Source: Polaromonas sp. OV174
Lineage (GTDB): Bacteria; Pseudomonadota; Gammaproteobacteria; Burkholderiales; Burkholderiaceae_C
DNA: 64,000 nucleotides
Assembly (NCBI RefSeq): GCF_900112285.1
Contig: NZ_FOKZ01000013.1
Span: forward strand, 62,001 to 126,000
Direction of reading: 5' to 3'
In this document: positions 1 to 7,726 of the stretch, in pieces
Layout: each line of letters starts with the position of its first letter
Position numbering within the stretch: position 1 is the stretch's first letter
The notes under the pieces: generated by a model
Seen by the model: the letters and a program-made list of their open reading frames with translations, nothing else
What the model was told of the DNA's origin: nothing
The model's database searches: none
Program-made: the position numbers and the translations under genes

Positions 1-1
1 A

Positions 2-97
2 AACATGCCGCAGCGGCGCTGGCTGTGCGGCTGCGGGGAAACGGTTGAAGGTGGTTTCGAGCAGTGCTGGCACTGCGGCGCGGCCATGCCGGCTTGA
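2..97 (+). CDS. C-terminal end of a zinc-ribbon protein (5' end outside window)
   Basis: An open frame enters from the left edge and stops at 95-97. The last 30 or so residues contain CGC followed about 13 residues later by CWHC, a pattern of paired cysteines that suggests a small zinc ribbon. Similar tails occur on DUF2007 (putative signal-transducing) proteins, but the main domain lies outside the window, so the family is a guess. An internal ATG at 5 exists, but a 30-residue protein is less likely than a fragment. Confidence 0.45.
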   Translation, partial: NMPQRRWLCGCGETVEGGFEQCWHCGAAMPA

Positions 98-98
98 C

Positions 99-193
99 TA
101 GCCCCCACGTTCGCTCACTTCGTGTGCTCTCTACCCCCCCCGAGGGGGCTGCCCGCCTTGCGGCCCGGCAAAGCCGGCTCCGCGGCTCATACT
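99..193 (+). repeat. GC-rich dispersed repeat, family A, copy 1
   Basis: A roughly 95-bp unit starts with GCCCCCACG, has a palindromic core of C-run/CGAG/G-run near 136-152, and ends in a GGCCCGGCAAAGCCGG-type hairpin. An inverted copy lies at 241-331, and related copies occur at 14663-14713, 16946-17031 and 42694-42750. It resembles REP/BIME-type elements and carries no reading frame of its own. From memory, such units are common between genes in Comamonadaceae. Confidence 0.75.
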
Positions 194-240
194 GGCTTGA
201 ATAGTTCAGTAGGCTAACCCAAGGGAGTTATTCACCAATG

Positions 241-331
241 GGGGCCGCGGGGCTGGCTTTGCCAGACCGCAGGCCCCGCCCCCTCGAGGGGGAACAGGCT
301 ACACGAAGTGAGCCTGGACGGGGGTGGGCTT
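241..331 (-). repeat. GC-rich dispersed repeat, family A, copy 2 (inverted)
   Basis: The reverse complement of this stretch aligns along its length with the unit at 99-193: GCCC/CCACC start, the shared string CTCACTTCGTGT, the CCCCCTCGAGGGGG core and the CTGGCAAAGCCAG hairpin. Together the two copies form a head-to-head pair separated by about 47 bp, just downstream of purB. The pair could act as a transcription end or an mRNA 3' stabiliser for purB. Confidence 0.75.
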
Positions 332-332
332 G

Positions 333-1715
<1,383 letters not shown>

Positions 1716-1796
1716 TCAATTGTAGGCCGATGGCCGGCCAAGCCAAGTCGATAGAATAGCCTGCTTCCTGATCACGACCTTGACCCTCGCATCACC

Positions 1797-2411
1797 ATGA
1801 AACTCATCGGATCCGCTACCAGCCCCTATGTACGCAAAGTGCGCGTTGTGATGGCTGAGAAAAAGCTGGACTACCAGTTGCTGCTGGAAGACGTCTGGGC
1901 GGCCAACACCACCATTTCCGTCGCCAACCCGCTGGGCCAGGTGCCCTGCCTGGTGATGGAAGGCGGCGAAGCCGTATTCGATTCCCGCGTGATCGTCGAA
2001 TACCTGGACACCCTGTCACCGGTCGGCAAGCTGATCCCGGCGCAAGGTCGGGAGCGCGCCGAAGTCAAGACCTGGGAAGCGCTGGCCGACGGCCTGTGCG
2101 ATGCGGCTCTGCTGGCGCGGCTGGAGGCCACCTGGGCCGGCCGCAGCGAGGCGCAGCGCTGTGATGCCTGGATAGAACGGCAAACCGGGAAGATCAAGGC
2201 CGTACTCAAAGCCATGAGCAGCGGTCTGGGCGAGAAGGCATTTTGCAGCGGCGTTCACTTCAGCCTGTCGGATGTGGCGGTGGGTTGCGCGCTGGATTAC
2301 CTGAGCTTTCGCTTCCCCGAGATCACTTGGCGCGACAGCTATCCCAACCTGGCCAAGCTGCAGGAAAAGCTGGCGCTGCGGCCCAGCTTCGTGGAAACCA
2401 GTTCCAACTGA
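1797..2411 (+). CDS. Glutathione S-transferase family protein (YibF-like)
   Basis: This 204-residue protein has the two-domain GST layout. The N-terminal thioredoxin fold begins KLIGSATSPYVRKVRV, with a Ser-Pro-Tyr motif near residue 10, NPLGQVPCL with the cis-proline, and DSRVIVEYL for glutathione binding. The all-helical C-terminal half contains the SDVAVGCALDY N-capping region. It is probably a cytosolic glutathione transferase of the YibF type, but its substrate cannot be inferred. It is monocistronic and divergent from purB. Confidence 0.88.
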   Translation: MKLIGSATSPYVRKVRVVMAEKKLDYQLLLEDVWAANTTISVANPLGQVPCLVMEGGEAVFDSRVIVEYLDTLSPVGKLIPAQGRERAEVKTWEALADGLCDAALLARLEATWAGRSEAQRCDAWIERQTGKIKAVLKAMSSGLGEKAFCSGVHFSLSDVAVGCALDYLSFRFPEITWRDSYPNLAKLQEKLALRPSFVETSSN

Positions 2412-2421
2412 TTTTTTTGAA

Positions 2422-2476
2422 GAAAATCGGCCTTAAGCCCAATAGGCACGGGCGCTACAGGCTATTAAAACAATAG
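2422..2476 (-). repeat. Dispersed repeat, family B (intergenic copy)
   Basis: The reverse complement contains the family-B pattern: an A/T-rich lead, AATAGC(C)TG, GCGC, a spacer with TTGGGCT, and a (T)AAGGCC end. It aligns well with the copies at 44061-44118 and 52131-52188. It lies just after the GST stop codon. Confidence 0.65.
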
Positions 2477-2529
2477 TGACCAGGCAACCTGGCCGGCCAG
2501 CGTTGTTGGCCGCAGTGGCGTTTACCTGC

Positions 2530-2752
2530 AAGATAAAAATGCTGCGAAGCGTCCCGGCGCGAAGGAGGGAGGGAGGAGGAGCACCCCGGGGATTGCATTC
2601 GGGCCTCAAGGACCCGAAAGGCCTCGCAGCATTGAAACTGTTTTTGCTTGTGCAGATTGTGGGTATGTGAACAAACCGCGCCTGTCTGGGTAAGAACGCC
2701 AAAGAGCCTGCTTGGTTCCCCGGCGCCGTCTGGCGCACCCGGTAAATTTTTG
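2530..2752 (+). ncRNA. Possible structured small RNA in the GST-GPx intergenic region
   Basis: The 350-bp gap between the GST (ends 2411) and the peroxidase gene (ends 2762 on the other strand) has no convincing gene. It holds a perfect 10-bp pairing between 2538-2547 (AATGCTGCGA) and 2624-2633, enclosing a purine-rich stretch and a smaller GC-rich hairpin. A terminator-like hairpin follows at 2718-2752. This pattern fits a plus-strand transcript of about 200 nt. I do not recognise an Rfam family: there are no SRP or RNase P signature motifs, and a 6S assignment is not convincing. A long GST 3' UTR is the main alternative. Confidence 0.25.
2718..2751 (+). terminator. Probable intrinsic terminator (plus strand)
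   Basis: GCGCC at 2723-2727 pairs with GGCGC at 2732-2736 around a GTCT loop. The stem can extend through a bulge to flanking CCG/CGG, and five T follow at 2747-2751. On the minus strand no T-run follows the stem, so it points to a plus-strand transcript. Confidence 0.5.
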
Positions 2753-2761
2753 TTAATTAGC

Positions 2762-3382
2762 CTAGGGGCGGGCCAGCTGCTTTTCAATCTCGTTGATGAA
2801 TTTGTGACTGGTCGGGTCGGTCAGGGAGTTGAAGCTGACGACGCTGGCGCCATCGCGGGCGATCACATATTTGTAAAAGTTCCAGCGCGGCATGGTGCCG
2901 GTTTTGTCGGCCAGCTGCTTGAACAGCGGGCTGGCTTCGGGGCCGGTGACGCGGGTCTTGGTGAACATCGGAAATTTCACGCCAAAGGTGTTTTCACAAA
3001 AATCGGCAATTTCCTTGTTGCTGCCGGTTTCCTGCGAAAAATCGTTGGAAGGAAAACCCAGCACCACCAGGCCGCGCTCCTTGTACTTGGCATAGAGCGC
3101 CTCCAGGCCCTGGTACTGCGGCGTGAAGCCGCAAAAGCTGGCGGTATTGACCACCACCACGACCTTGCCGCTGTACTGGCACAGCGACTGCGGTTTTTCG
3201 TCTTGCAGGCGCAGCAGGTTTTGCTGCAACAGGGCGGAGCAGCCCACCGGTGTGGCCGGCGTGTCGGGCGTGGCCGACCAGGCGCCGCTGCTACCTAATG
3301 CCAGGCTGGCCAGGCTGGCCAGGCAGGCCAGGCAGGCCAATAACGCGGACAGACGCCAGGGTTTGAAAGTGAAAAGGGTCAT
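2762..3382 (-). CDS. Glutathione peroxidase family protein, exported
   Basis: It probably reduces hydroperoxides in the periplasm. The start at 3382 (MTLFTFKPW) gives 206 residues and a signal peptide; a longer upstream frame adds a poorly conserved extension. The peroxidatic cysteine is C84 in NTASFCGFTPQY, and WNFYKYV carries the conserved Trp and Asn. The motif usually written FPCNQF reads FPSNDF here, so the customary Gln and second Cys are changed. The hydrophobic core of the signal peptide is a LAxLAxLA repeat encoded by a 9-bp tandem repeat (3300-3338). It diverges from the di-iron gene. Confidence 0.88.
   Translation of the reverse strand: MTLFTFKPWRLSALLACLACLASLASLALGSSGAWSATPDTPATPVGCSALLQQNLLRLQDEKPQSLCQYSGKVVVVVNTASFCGFTPQYQGLEALYAKYKERGLVVLGFPSNDFSQETGSNKEIADFCENTFGVKFPMFTKTRVTGPEASPLFKQLADKTGTMPRWNFYKYVIARDGASVVSFNSLTDPTSHKFINEIEKQLARP
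3300..3338. repeat. Tandem 9-bp repeat inside the peroxidase signal peptide
   Basis: About four imperfect units of GGCCAGGCT/GGCCAGGCA run through the region encoding the hydrophobic core of the signal peptide. Because the unit is a multiple of three, gain or loss of units would keep the frame and only change the length of the hydrophobic segment. Confidence 0.7.
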
Positions 3383-3600
3383 GACTGACTCGCGTGAAAG
3401 TGATGGACAGCGTTCATTTTGACCGCCTTGTCTCAATAGTGTGGCCCTGCGCCAAGCCTGAGTCCGGGAGATGGTTTTGAGCAAAGTCCTTGCGAGCGGC
3501 CCTTGTCACATTCACCGCCTAAAATCGCAGGCGTACTCAGGATGGATCAGCAGCACATCCGAGGCCGATGTCCCGGCGATCCGCTTGAGAAGGAACCCAT

Positions 3601-4470
3601 ATGCTTTACCCCGAACTGTTTAAACAACTTGAATCCGTCCGCTGGGACATGGACAAGGATATTCCCTGGGCCAGTTTTGATGCCTCCAAGCTGAGCGACG
3701 AGCAGGCCCAGACCATCAAGATGAATGCCATCACCGAGTGGGCCGCCTTGCCGGCAACGGAGATGTTTTTGCGTGACAACAAGGATGACAGCGATTTTTC
3801 CGCTTTCATGTCGATCTGGTTTTTTGAAGAGCAAAAGCACTCTCTGGTGCTGATGGAATACCTCAGGCGCTTTCGGCCCGAGCTGGTGCCCACGGAAGAA
3901 GAGCTGCATGAGGTGCGCTTCGAGTTCGAACCGGCACCGGCGCTGGAAACCCTGATGCTGCATTTTTGCGGCGAGATTCGCCTGAACCACTGGTACCGCC
4001 GCGCCAGCGAATGGCATACCGAGCCTGTCATCAAGCAGATTTACACCCAGCTCAGCCAGGACGAGGCGCGCCACGGCGGCGCTTATCTGCGCTACATGAA
4101 GCGCGCCATCAACAAGTTTGGCAATGAGGCCAAGACCGCTTTTGCCAAGGTCGGGGTCTTGATGGCCAGCGCGCGGCGCACGGCGCAGGCCCTGCATCCG
4201 ACCAATCTGCACGTCAACAAAAACCTGTTTCCGCGCGACACCATACAGAGCCGCCTGCCCAATCCCGAGTGGCTGGAGCACTGGCTGGACACGCAGATCA
4301 GGTTTGACGCCGTTTGGGAAACCAAGGTGGTCGAGCGCATCCTGCACAACCTGGGCCTGCTGCTGAACCAGCGCTTCAACAGCGTGCAGGAGCTCAACCG
4401 CTATCGCAAGGAAATCGGCAAGGAAGTGGCGAGCACCGCCCTGCCCGAGCCGCAGGTGAAACCCGCGTGA
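3601..4470 (+). CDS. Ferritin-like di-iron protein (acyl-ACP desaturase/oxygenase-like)
   Basis: This 289-residue, mostly helical, soluble protein has the ligand pattern of ferritin-like di-iron oxygenases: E46, E77xxH80 (in FFEEQKH), E125 and E155xxH158 (in DEARH). That spacing is seen in acyl-ACP desaturases and related oxidases, so an oxygen-dependent role is likely, but the substrate is unknown. A good ribosome site (AGAAGGAA) lies 7 bp before the ATG. It overlaps the next gene, rfaE2, by a GTGA stop-start, so the two are translated together. A role with the nearby acyl-carrier genes (4984-7623) is possible but unproven. Confidence 0.75.
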   Translation: MLYPELFKQLESVRWDMDKDIPWASFDASKLSDEQAQTIKMNAITEWAALPATEMFLRDNKDDSDFSAFMSIWFFEEQKHSLVLMEYLRRFRPELVPTEEELHEVRFEFEPAPALETLMLHFCGEIRLNHWYRRASEWHTEPVIKQIYTQLSQDEARHGGAYLRYMKRAINKFGNEAKTAFAKVGVLMASARRTAQALHPTNLHVNKNLFPRDTIQSRLPNPEWLEHWLDTQIRFDAVWETKVVERILHNLGLLLNQRFNSVQELNRYRKEIGKEVASTALPEPQVKPA

Positions 4471-4952
4471 GCCGGCCGGCCTTCCTCGACAAAATCGTCT
4501 CGCGTGAAGAGGCCGGGGCACGGGTCGCGGCGCTGCCGGCGCCGGTGGTATTTACCAACGGTGTGTTTGACGTGCTGCACCGTGGCCATGCCACCTACCT
4601 GGCGCAGGCGCGCGAGCTGGGCGCCAGCCTGGTGCTGGCGCTCAACACCGATGCATCGGCCCGCCGGCTGGGCAAAGGGCCTGACAGGCCGCTCAACAAT
4701 CAAGACGACCGCGCCGTCATGATGGCGGCGATGGAGTCCGTCAGCCTGGTCACCTGGTTTGACGAAGACACGCCGCTGCAACTGATTGCCGAACTCAGGC
4801 CAGACATTCTGGTCAAGGGCGGCGACTACGACATGGAAAAACTGGCCGAGACCGCCGTGGTGAAAGCCTATGGCGGCCAGGCCCTGGCGATTCCCTTTGT
4901 CGATGGCTATTCCACCACCGCGCTGGTGAAGAAAATCCGCTCAAGCCCCTGA
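4467..4952 (+). CDS. rfaE2: D-glycero-beta-D-manno-heptose 1-phosphate adenylyltransferase
   Basis: It makes ADP-heptose for the lipopolysaccharide inner core. The 161-residue protein corresponds to the C-terminal domain of E. coli HldE; in beta-proteobacteria this domain is a separate protein. The nucleotidyltransferase signature FTNGVFDVLHRGH is present with HRGH at 38-41, and VDGYSTTALVKKI forms the usual C-terminus. I chose the GTG start at 4467 because it overlaps the upstream stop (GTGA); the frame upstream of it is unconserved and overlaps the di-iron gene. Confidence 0.92.
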   Translation: MSRPAFLDKIVSREEAGARVAALPAPVVFTNGVFDVLHRGHATYLAQARELGASLVLALNTDASARRLGKGPDRPLNNQDDRAVMMAAMESVSLVTWFDEDTPLQLIAELRPDILVKGGDYDMEKLAETAVVKAYGGQALAIPFVDGYSTTALVKKIRSSP

Positions 4953-4967
4953 ACCCCAGCCTGGGGT
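4953..4967. terminator. Short hairpin between convergent rfaE2 and ketosynthase genes
   Basis: ACCCCA pairs with TGGGGT around a 3-nt loop immediately after the rfaE2 stop. There is no T-run, so it is at best a weak or 3'-end-stabilising hairpin. Confidence 0.25.
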
Positions 4968-4983
4968 CTGCACCGCGGGATGC

Positions 4984-6222
4984 TCAGGCTGCCTGGGCGA
5001 TCAGCACGGCGTTGGAGCCGCCGAAGGCAAAGGAATTGGACATCACCGCGCGCAAGCCGGCGCCGTCGCGCGCCACCCTGGGGATGTAGTCGAGGTCGCA
5101 GCGCGCATCCGGGTGTTCCAGGAAGGCGGTGGGCGGCAACTGCCCGGAGCGCAGGGCCATGACGCTGGCAATGAACTCCATGGCACCGGCCGCGCCCATG
5201 GCATGGCCATGCACGCCCTTGCTAGAGCTGACCGGCAAGTGCTGCGCGTGATCCGCAAAAGCCAGCTTGATGGCATTGGTTTCCACCACATCGCCGACCT
5301 CGGTGGCCGTGCCGTGGGCATTGAGGTAGCCGATGTCGGTGGTATTGAGCCTGGCATCGGCCAGCGCCAGCGCCATGGCCCGCGCCTGTTGCTGGGGCTC
5401 GGGCTGGGTCAGGTGATGGGCGTCCGTGGTCGCGGCATAGCCGACCAACTCGGCCAGGATGTTGGCGCCACGTTTTTTGGCGCTGTCCCACTCTTCCAGC
5501 ACCAGCATGGCCGCGCCTTCGGCCAGCACCAGGCCGCTGCGGTCGACCGAAAACGGCCGGCACGAGGCCTGATCGCCATCGGCATGCGGTTTGGCCAGGG
5601 TATGCATGGCCTGCCAGGCCTTGATGGTGCCCCGGTTCAGCAGCGCTTCCGCGCCGCCCGCCAGCATGGCATCGGCATAGCCGTGCCGGATCTGGCGAAA
5701 GGCCTCGCCGATGGCGGTGGCCGAAGAGGCGCAGGCATTGGAGATGGTGCTGCTGGGGCCCTTGAGGCCGAACTCCATGGACACATGGGCGGCAATGGCG
5801 TTGTTCATGGACAGCACCACCGTCATGGGGCGCAGGCGCGCGACCTTTTGCTCCAGCAAGGCGGTGTAGGCCAGGTCGGTGGAGCCGGCGCCGCCGCTGC
5901 CCGTGCCTATGGACACGCCAAAGCGTTCGCCGGCCAGCGTGCCGTCAGCGGGGCTGGCGAGTCCGGCCTGGGCCATGGCCTCACGGGCGGCGACCAGCGC
6001 AAACTGGCTGACCCGGTCCATGGTCAAGAGCCGGGCGCGCGCAAAGTGCTGATCGGGATCGAAAGCGATGGCACCCGCCAGCACGCTTTCGCTGCCGGTG
6101 GGAAAGGGGATGTCTATGGCCCGAATGCCGGACCGCGCCGCCAGCAGTGCTTCAAAGAAGGCCGGGCTGGTGCAGCCAACGGCGGAAACCACGCCAAGAC
6201 CGGTGATGGCAACGCGACGCAT
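4984..6222 (-). CDS. Beta-ketoacyl-ACP synthase (FabF-like)
   Basis: It condenses an acyl group with malonyl-ACP. The 412-residue KS-II-type thiolase fold has the full Cys-His-His triad: C164 in SNACASSATA, H303 in NAHGTATEVG and H340 in KGVHGHAMGAAG. It ends with the NSFAFGGSN motif. It is probably not the housekeeping FabF, because it sits after a dedicated ACP gene (29-bp gap) and a reductase gene rather than in a fab cluster. It is the last gene of the minus-strand series that starts with tetR. Confidence 0.88.
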   Translation of the reverse strand: MRRVAITGLGVVSAVGCTSPAFFEALLAARSGIRAIDIPFPTGSESVLAGAIAFDPDQHFARARLLTMDRVSQFALVAAREAMAQAGLASPADGTLAGERFGVSIGTGSGGAGSTDLAYTALLEQKVARLRPMTVVLSMNNAIAAHVSMEFGLKGPSSTISNACASSATAIGEAFRQIRHGYADAMLAGGAEALLNRGTIKAWQAMHTLAKPHADGDQASCRPFSVDRSGLVLAEGAAMLVLEEWDSAKKRGANILAELVGYAATTDAHHLTQPEPQQQARAMALALADARLNTTDIGYLNAHGTATEVGDVVETNAIKLAFADHAQHLPVSSSKGVHGHAMGAAGAMEFIASVMALRSGQLPPTAFLEHPDARCDLDYIPRVARDGAGLRAVMSNSFAFGGSNAVLIAQAA

Positions 6223-6251
6223 GGCTCTGTCTTGATGAAGGCGCTAGGGGT

Positions 6252-6494
6252 TTAGGGGGCGGGCTTGCCGGCGGCTGGCAGCAGCGGCTCTATCAGTTGC
6301 ACCATCTCGCCGAGAGTACGGGGCGGATTGGCCTGGTCGGGAATCTGTATGCCGAACTTGTCTTCGATCTGGAACAGGAACTCGATGACCGCCAGGGAAT
6401 CGAGCCCCAGGCTTTCCAAGGTCGCCTCGGGCAGCAGTTTGTCTTCGCTGATGCCAAAGGTCTCGGCAAAAAGATTGATCAAATCAGAGTTCAT
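6252..6494 (-). CDS. Acyl carrier protein
   Basis: This 80-residue acidic four-helix protein has the phosphopantetheine site LGLDSLAVIEF, with the attachment serine at S33. It would carry acyl intermediates for the ketosynthase encoded 29 bp downstream. The sequence is less acidic and less canonical than housekeeping AcpP (GADSLD in E. coli), which supports a specialised carrier. It lies 82 bp after the reductase gene. Confidence 0.88.
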   Translation of the reverse strand: MNSDLINLFAETFGISEDKLLPEATLESLGLDSLAVIEFLFQIEDKFGIQIPDQANPPRTLGEMVQLIEPLLPAAGKPAP

Positions 6495-6576
6495 TACCTA
6501 AACCGTAAATGTGTATGCAAAACGCTATTGTCCGCCATCGCCCCAGGCGCATGACTGGGGGCATTACTTATTCAAC

Positions 6577-7623
6577 TCAGGGTGTGTACATCTGCCGGAC
6601 CGCATCCGACAGGCTGAAACCGCCCAGCAGCTCGCCCAAATAGCTGGCCGGTGAAGGCGCGACGGCTGCCGTGCCGATTTCGGCGCGCAGACGGGCGTTG
6701 CTGAAAACCGCATCGGCGGTCAGAAAGGGCAGATAGGGCTGCAGCGCCTGGTACATCCAGCGCTGGCGGGCAAACTGGGGCGTGGGCTCATAGTCGCGCC
6801 CGCGCATCACCATCTTGCCTATGCCGGGCATGCTGTCTTTCAGTTGCTCGGCCAGGGCCTGGAAACTCATGGAGTCCTCGCCGGTCGAGACGTGGTAGCA
6901 GTCGTGCTTGAGCTCGGTCTTGAGCAGCATTTCGGCAAACGCGCCGGCAATGAAATCCACAGGCGCAAAGTCAAGCTTGGCCAGGGGATCCAGCGGTACA
7001 TCGCCAAGTTCGGCCATCACCGGAATCGCCCACAGCATGTTGCGCGACAGCTTGGCGTCGTCAATGCCTCTGGCCAGCACGATGCCGGGGCGCAGGCTGA
7101 CAAACGGGCTGCCGGCCGCCCGCAACATGGTTTCGGCGTCGCGCTTGGAGCGGATGTAGTCGTTGGCATAGCCGGCAAAGGGCATGTCTTCGGTGATCAC
7201 GCCACGCGGCTCGGTGGTGACCGCCGCCGTGCCGACGAAAAAGCCGCGCTGCGAGGGTGTGAGCTTCTTCAGGATGCCCGCGAAATTCTCGGCTGCCTTG
7301 ATGTTGATGGGGTAAACGCCGGCGCCGGGCTTGAAGGAGGTGCTGGCGGCGGAGTGCAGTATCACGTCGGCAGACCGCAGCACTTGGTCGCTCAGGCCGA
7401 AATCAGGCTCGACCACGTCGCCGGCCTCGGCAGAGACCATCTCGGCAAATTCAGGCTTCCACAAAGCGCTCTTTTGCAGGCGCTCGAGGAGGCGGAAACG
7501 GGCTTGGTCGGCATCGGCGGCACGCACCACGGCGGTGCTATAGACGCCGCGGGCGGCCAGAATGAGCATCAACTCGCCGCCAATCAGGCCGGTTGCGCCC
7601 GACAGCAGTACGCGTTTTGGCAT
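6577..7623 (-). CDS. NAD(P)-dependent thioester-reductase-like / extended SDR protein
   Basis: This 348-residue extended SDR (NAD_binding_4/epimerase type) has the dinucleotide motif GATGLIGGEL at the N-terminus and an active-site YIRSK (YxxxK). The fold and the HSAASTSF and RPGIVLAR stretches resemble the reductase domains that release acyl chains from carrier proteins as aldehydes (Lys2/CAR type) and fatty acyl reductases. Next to an ACP and a ketosynthase, an acyl-ACP substrate is a reasonable inference. An ordinary sugar-nucleotide epimerase is less likely in this context. It starts 103 bp after the RND pump gene. Confidence 0.72.
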   Translation of the reverse strand: MPKRVLLSGATGLIGGELMLILAARGVYSTAVVRAADADQARFRLLERLQKSALWKPEFAEMVSAEAGDVVEPDFGLSDQVLRSADVILHSAASTSFKPGAGVYPINIKAAENFAGILKKLTPSQRGFFVGTAAVTTEPRGVITEDMPFAGYANDYIRSKRDAETMLRAAGSPFVSLRPGIVLARGIDDAKLSRNMLWAIPVMAELGDVPLDPLAKLDFAPVDFIAGAFAEMLLKTELKHDCYHVSTGEDSMSFQALAEQLKDSMPGIGKMVMRGRDYEPTPQFARQRWMYQALQPYLPFLTADAVFSNARLRAEIGTAAVAPSPASYLGELLGGFSLSDAVRQMYTP

Positions 7624-7726
7624 GTGAAGAAATGTAAAGATAAGCCCTCGAGTATATGCCAGTCGGCCCCCTGAAAGCGCAGCAAGCCGCTCGCCAAACG
7701 GGTCTGCGGGGTCGCTGCCGGCCTGG

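Noticed and set aside
2476..2670. Small frame of about 64 codons after the GST gene
   Set aside because: No ribosome site, composition unlike neighbours, and it runs through the structured region; probably not coding.
2530..2752. Assignment of the intergenic RNA candidate as 6S, SRP or RNase P RNA
   Set aside because: The characteristic motifs (SRP GGAAGGA loop, RNase P core, 6S open central bubble) are not convincing; kept only as an unnamed candidate.
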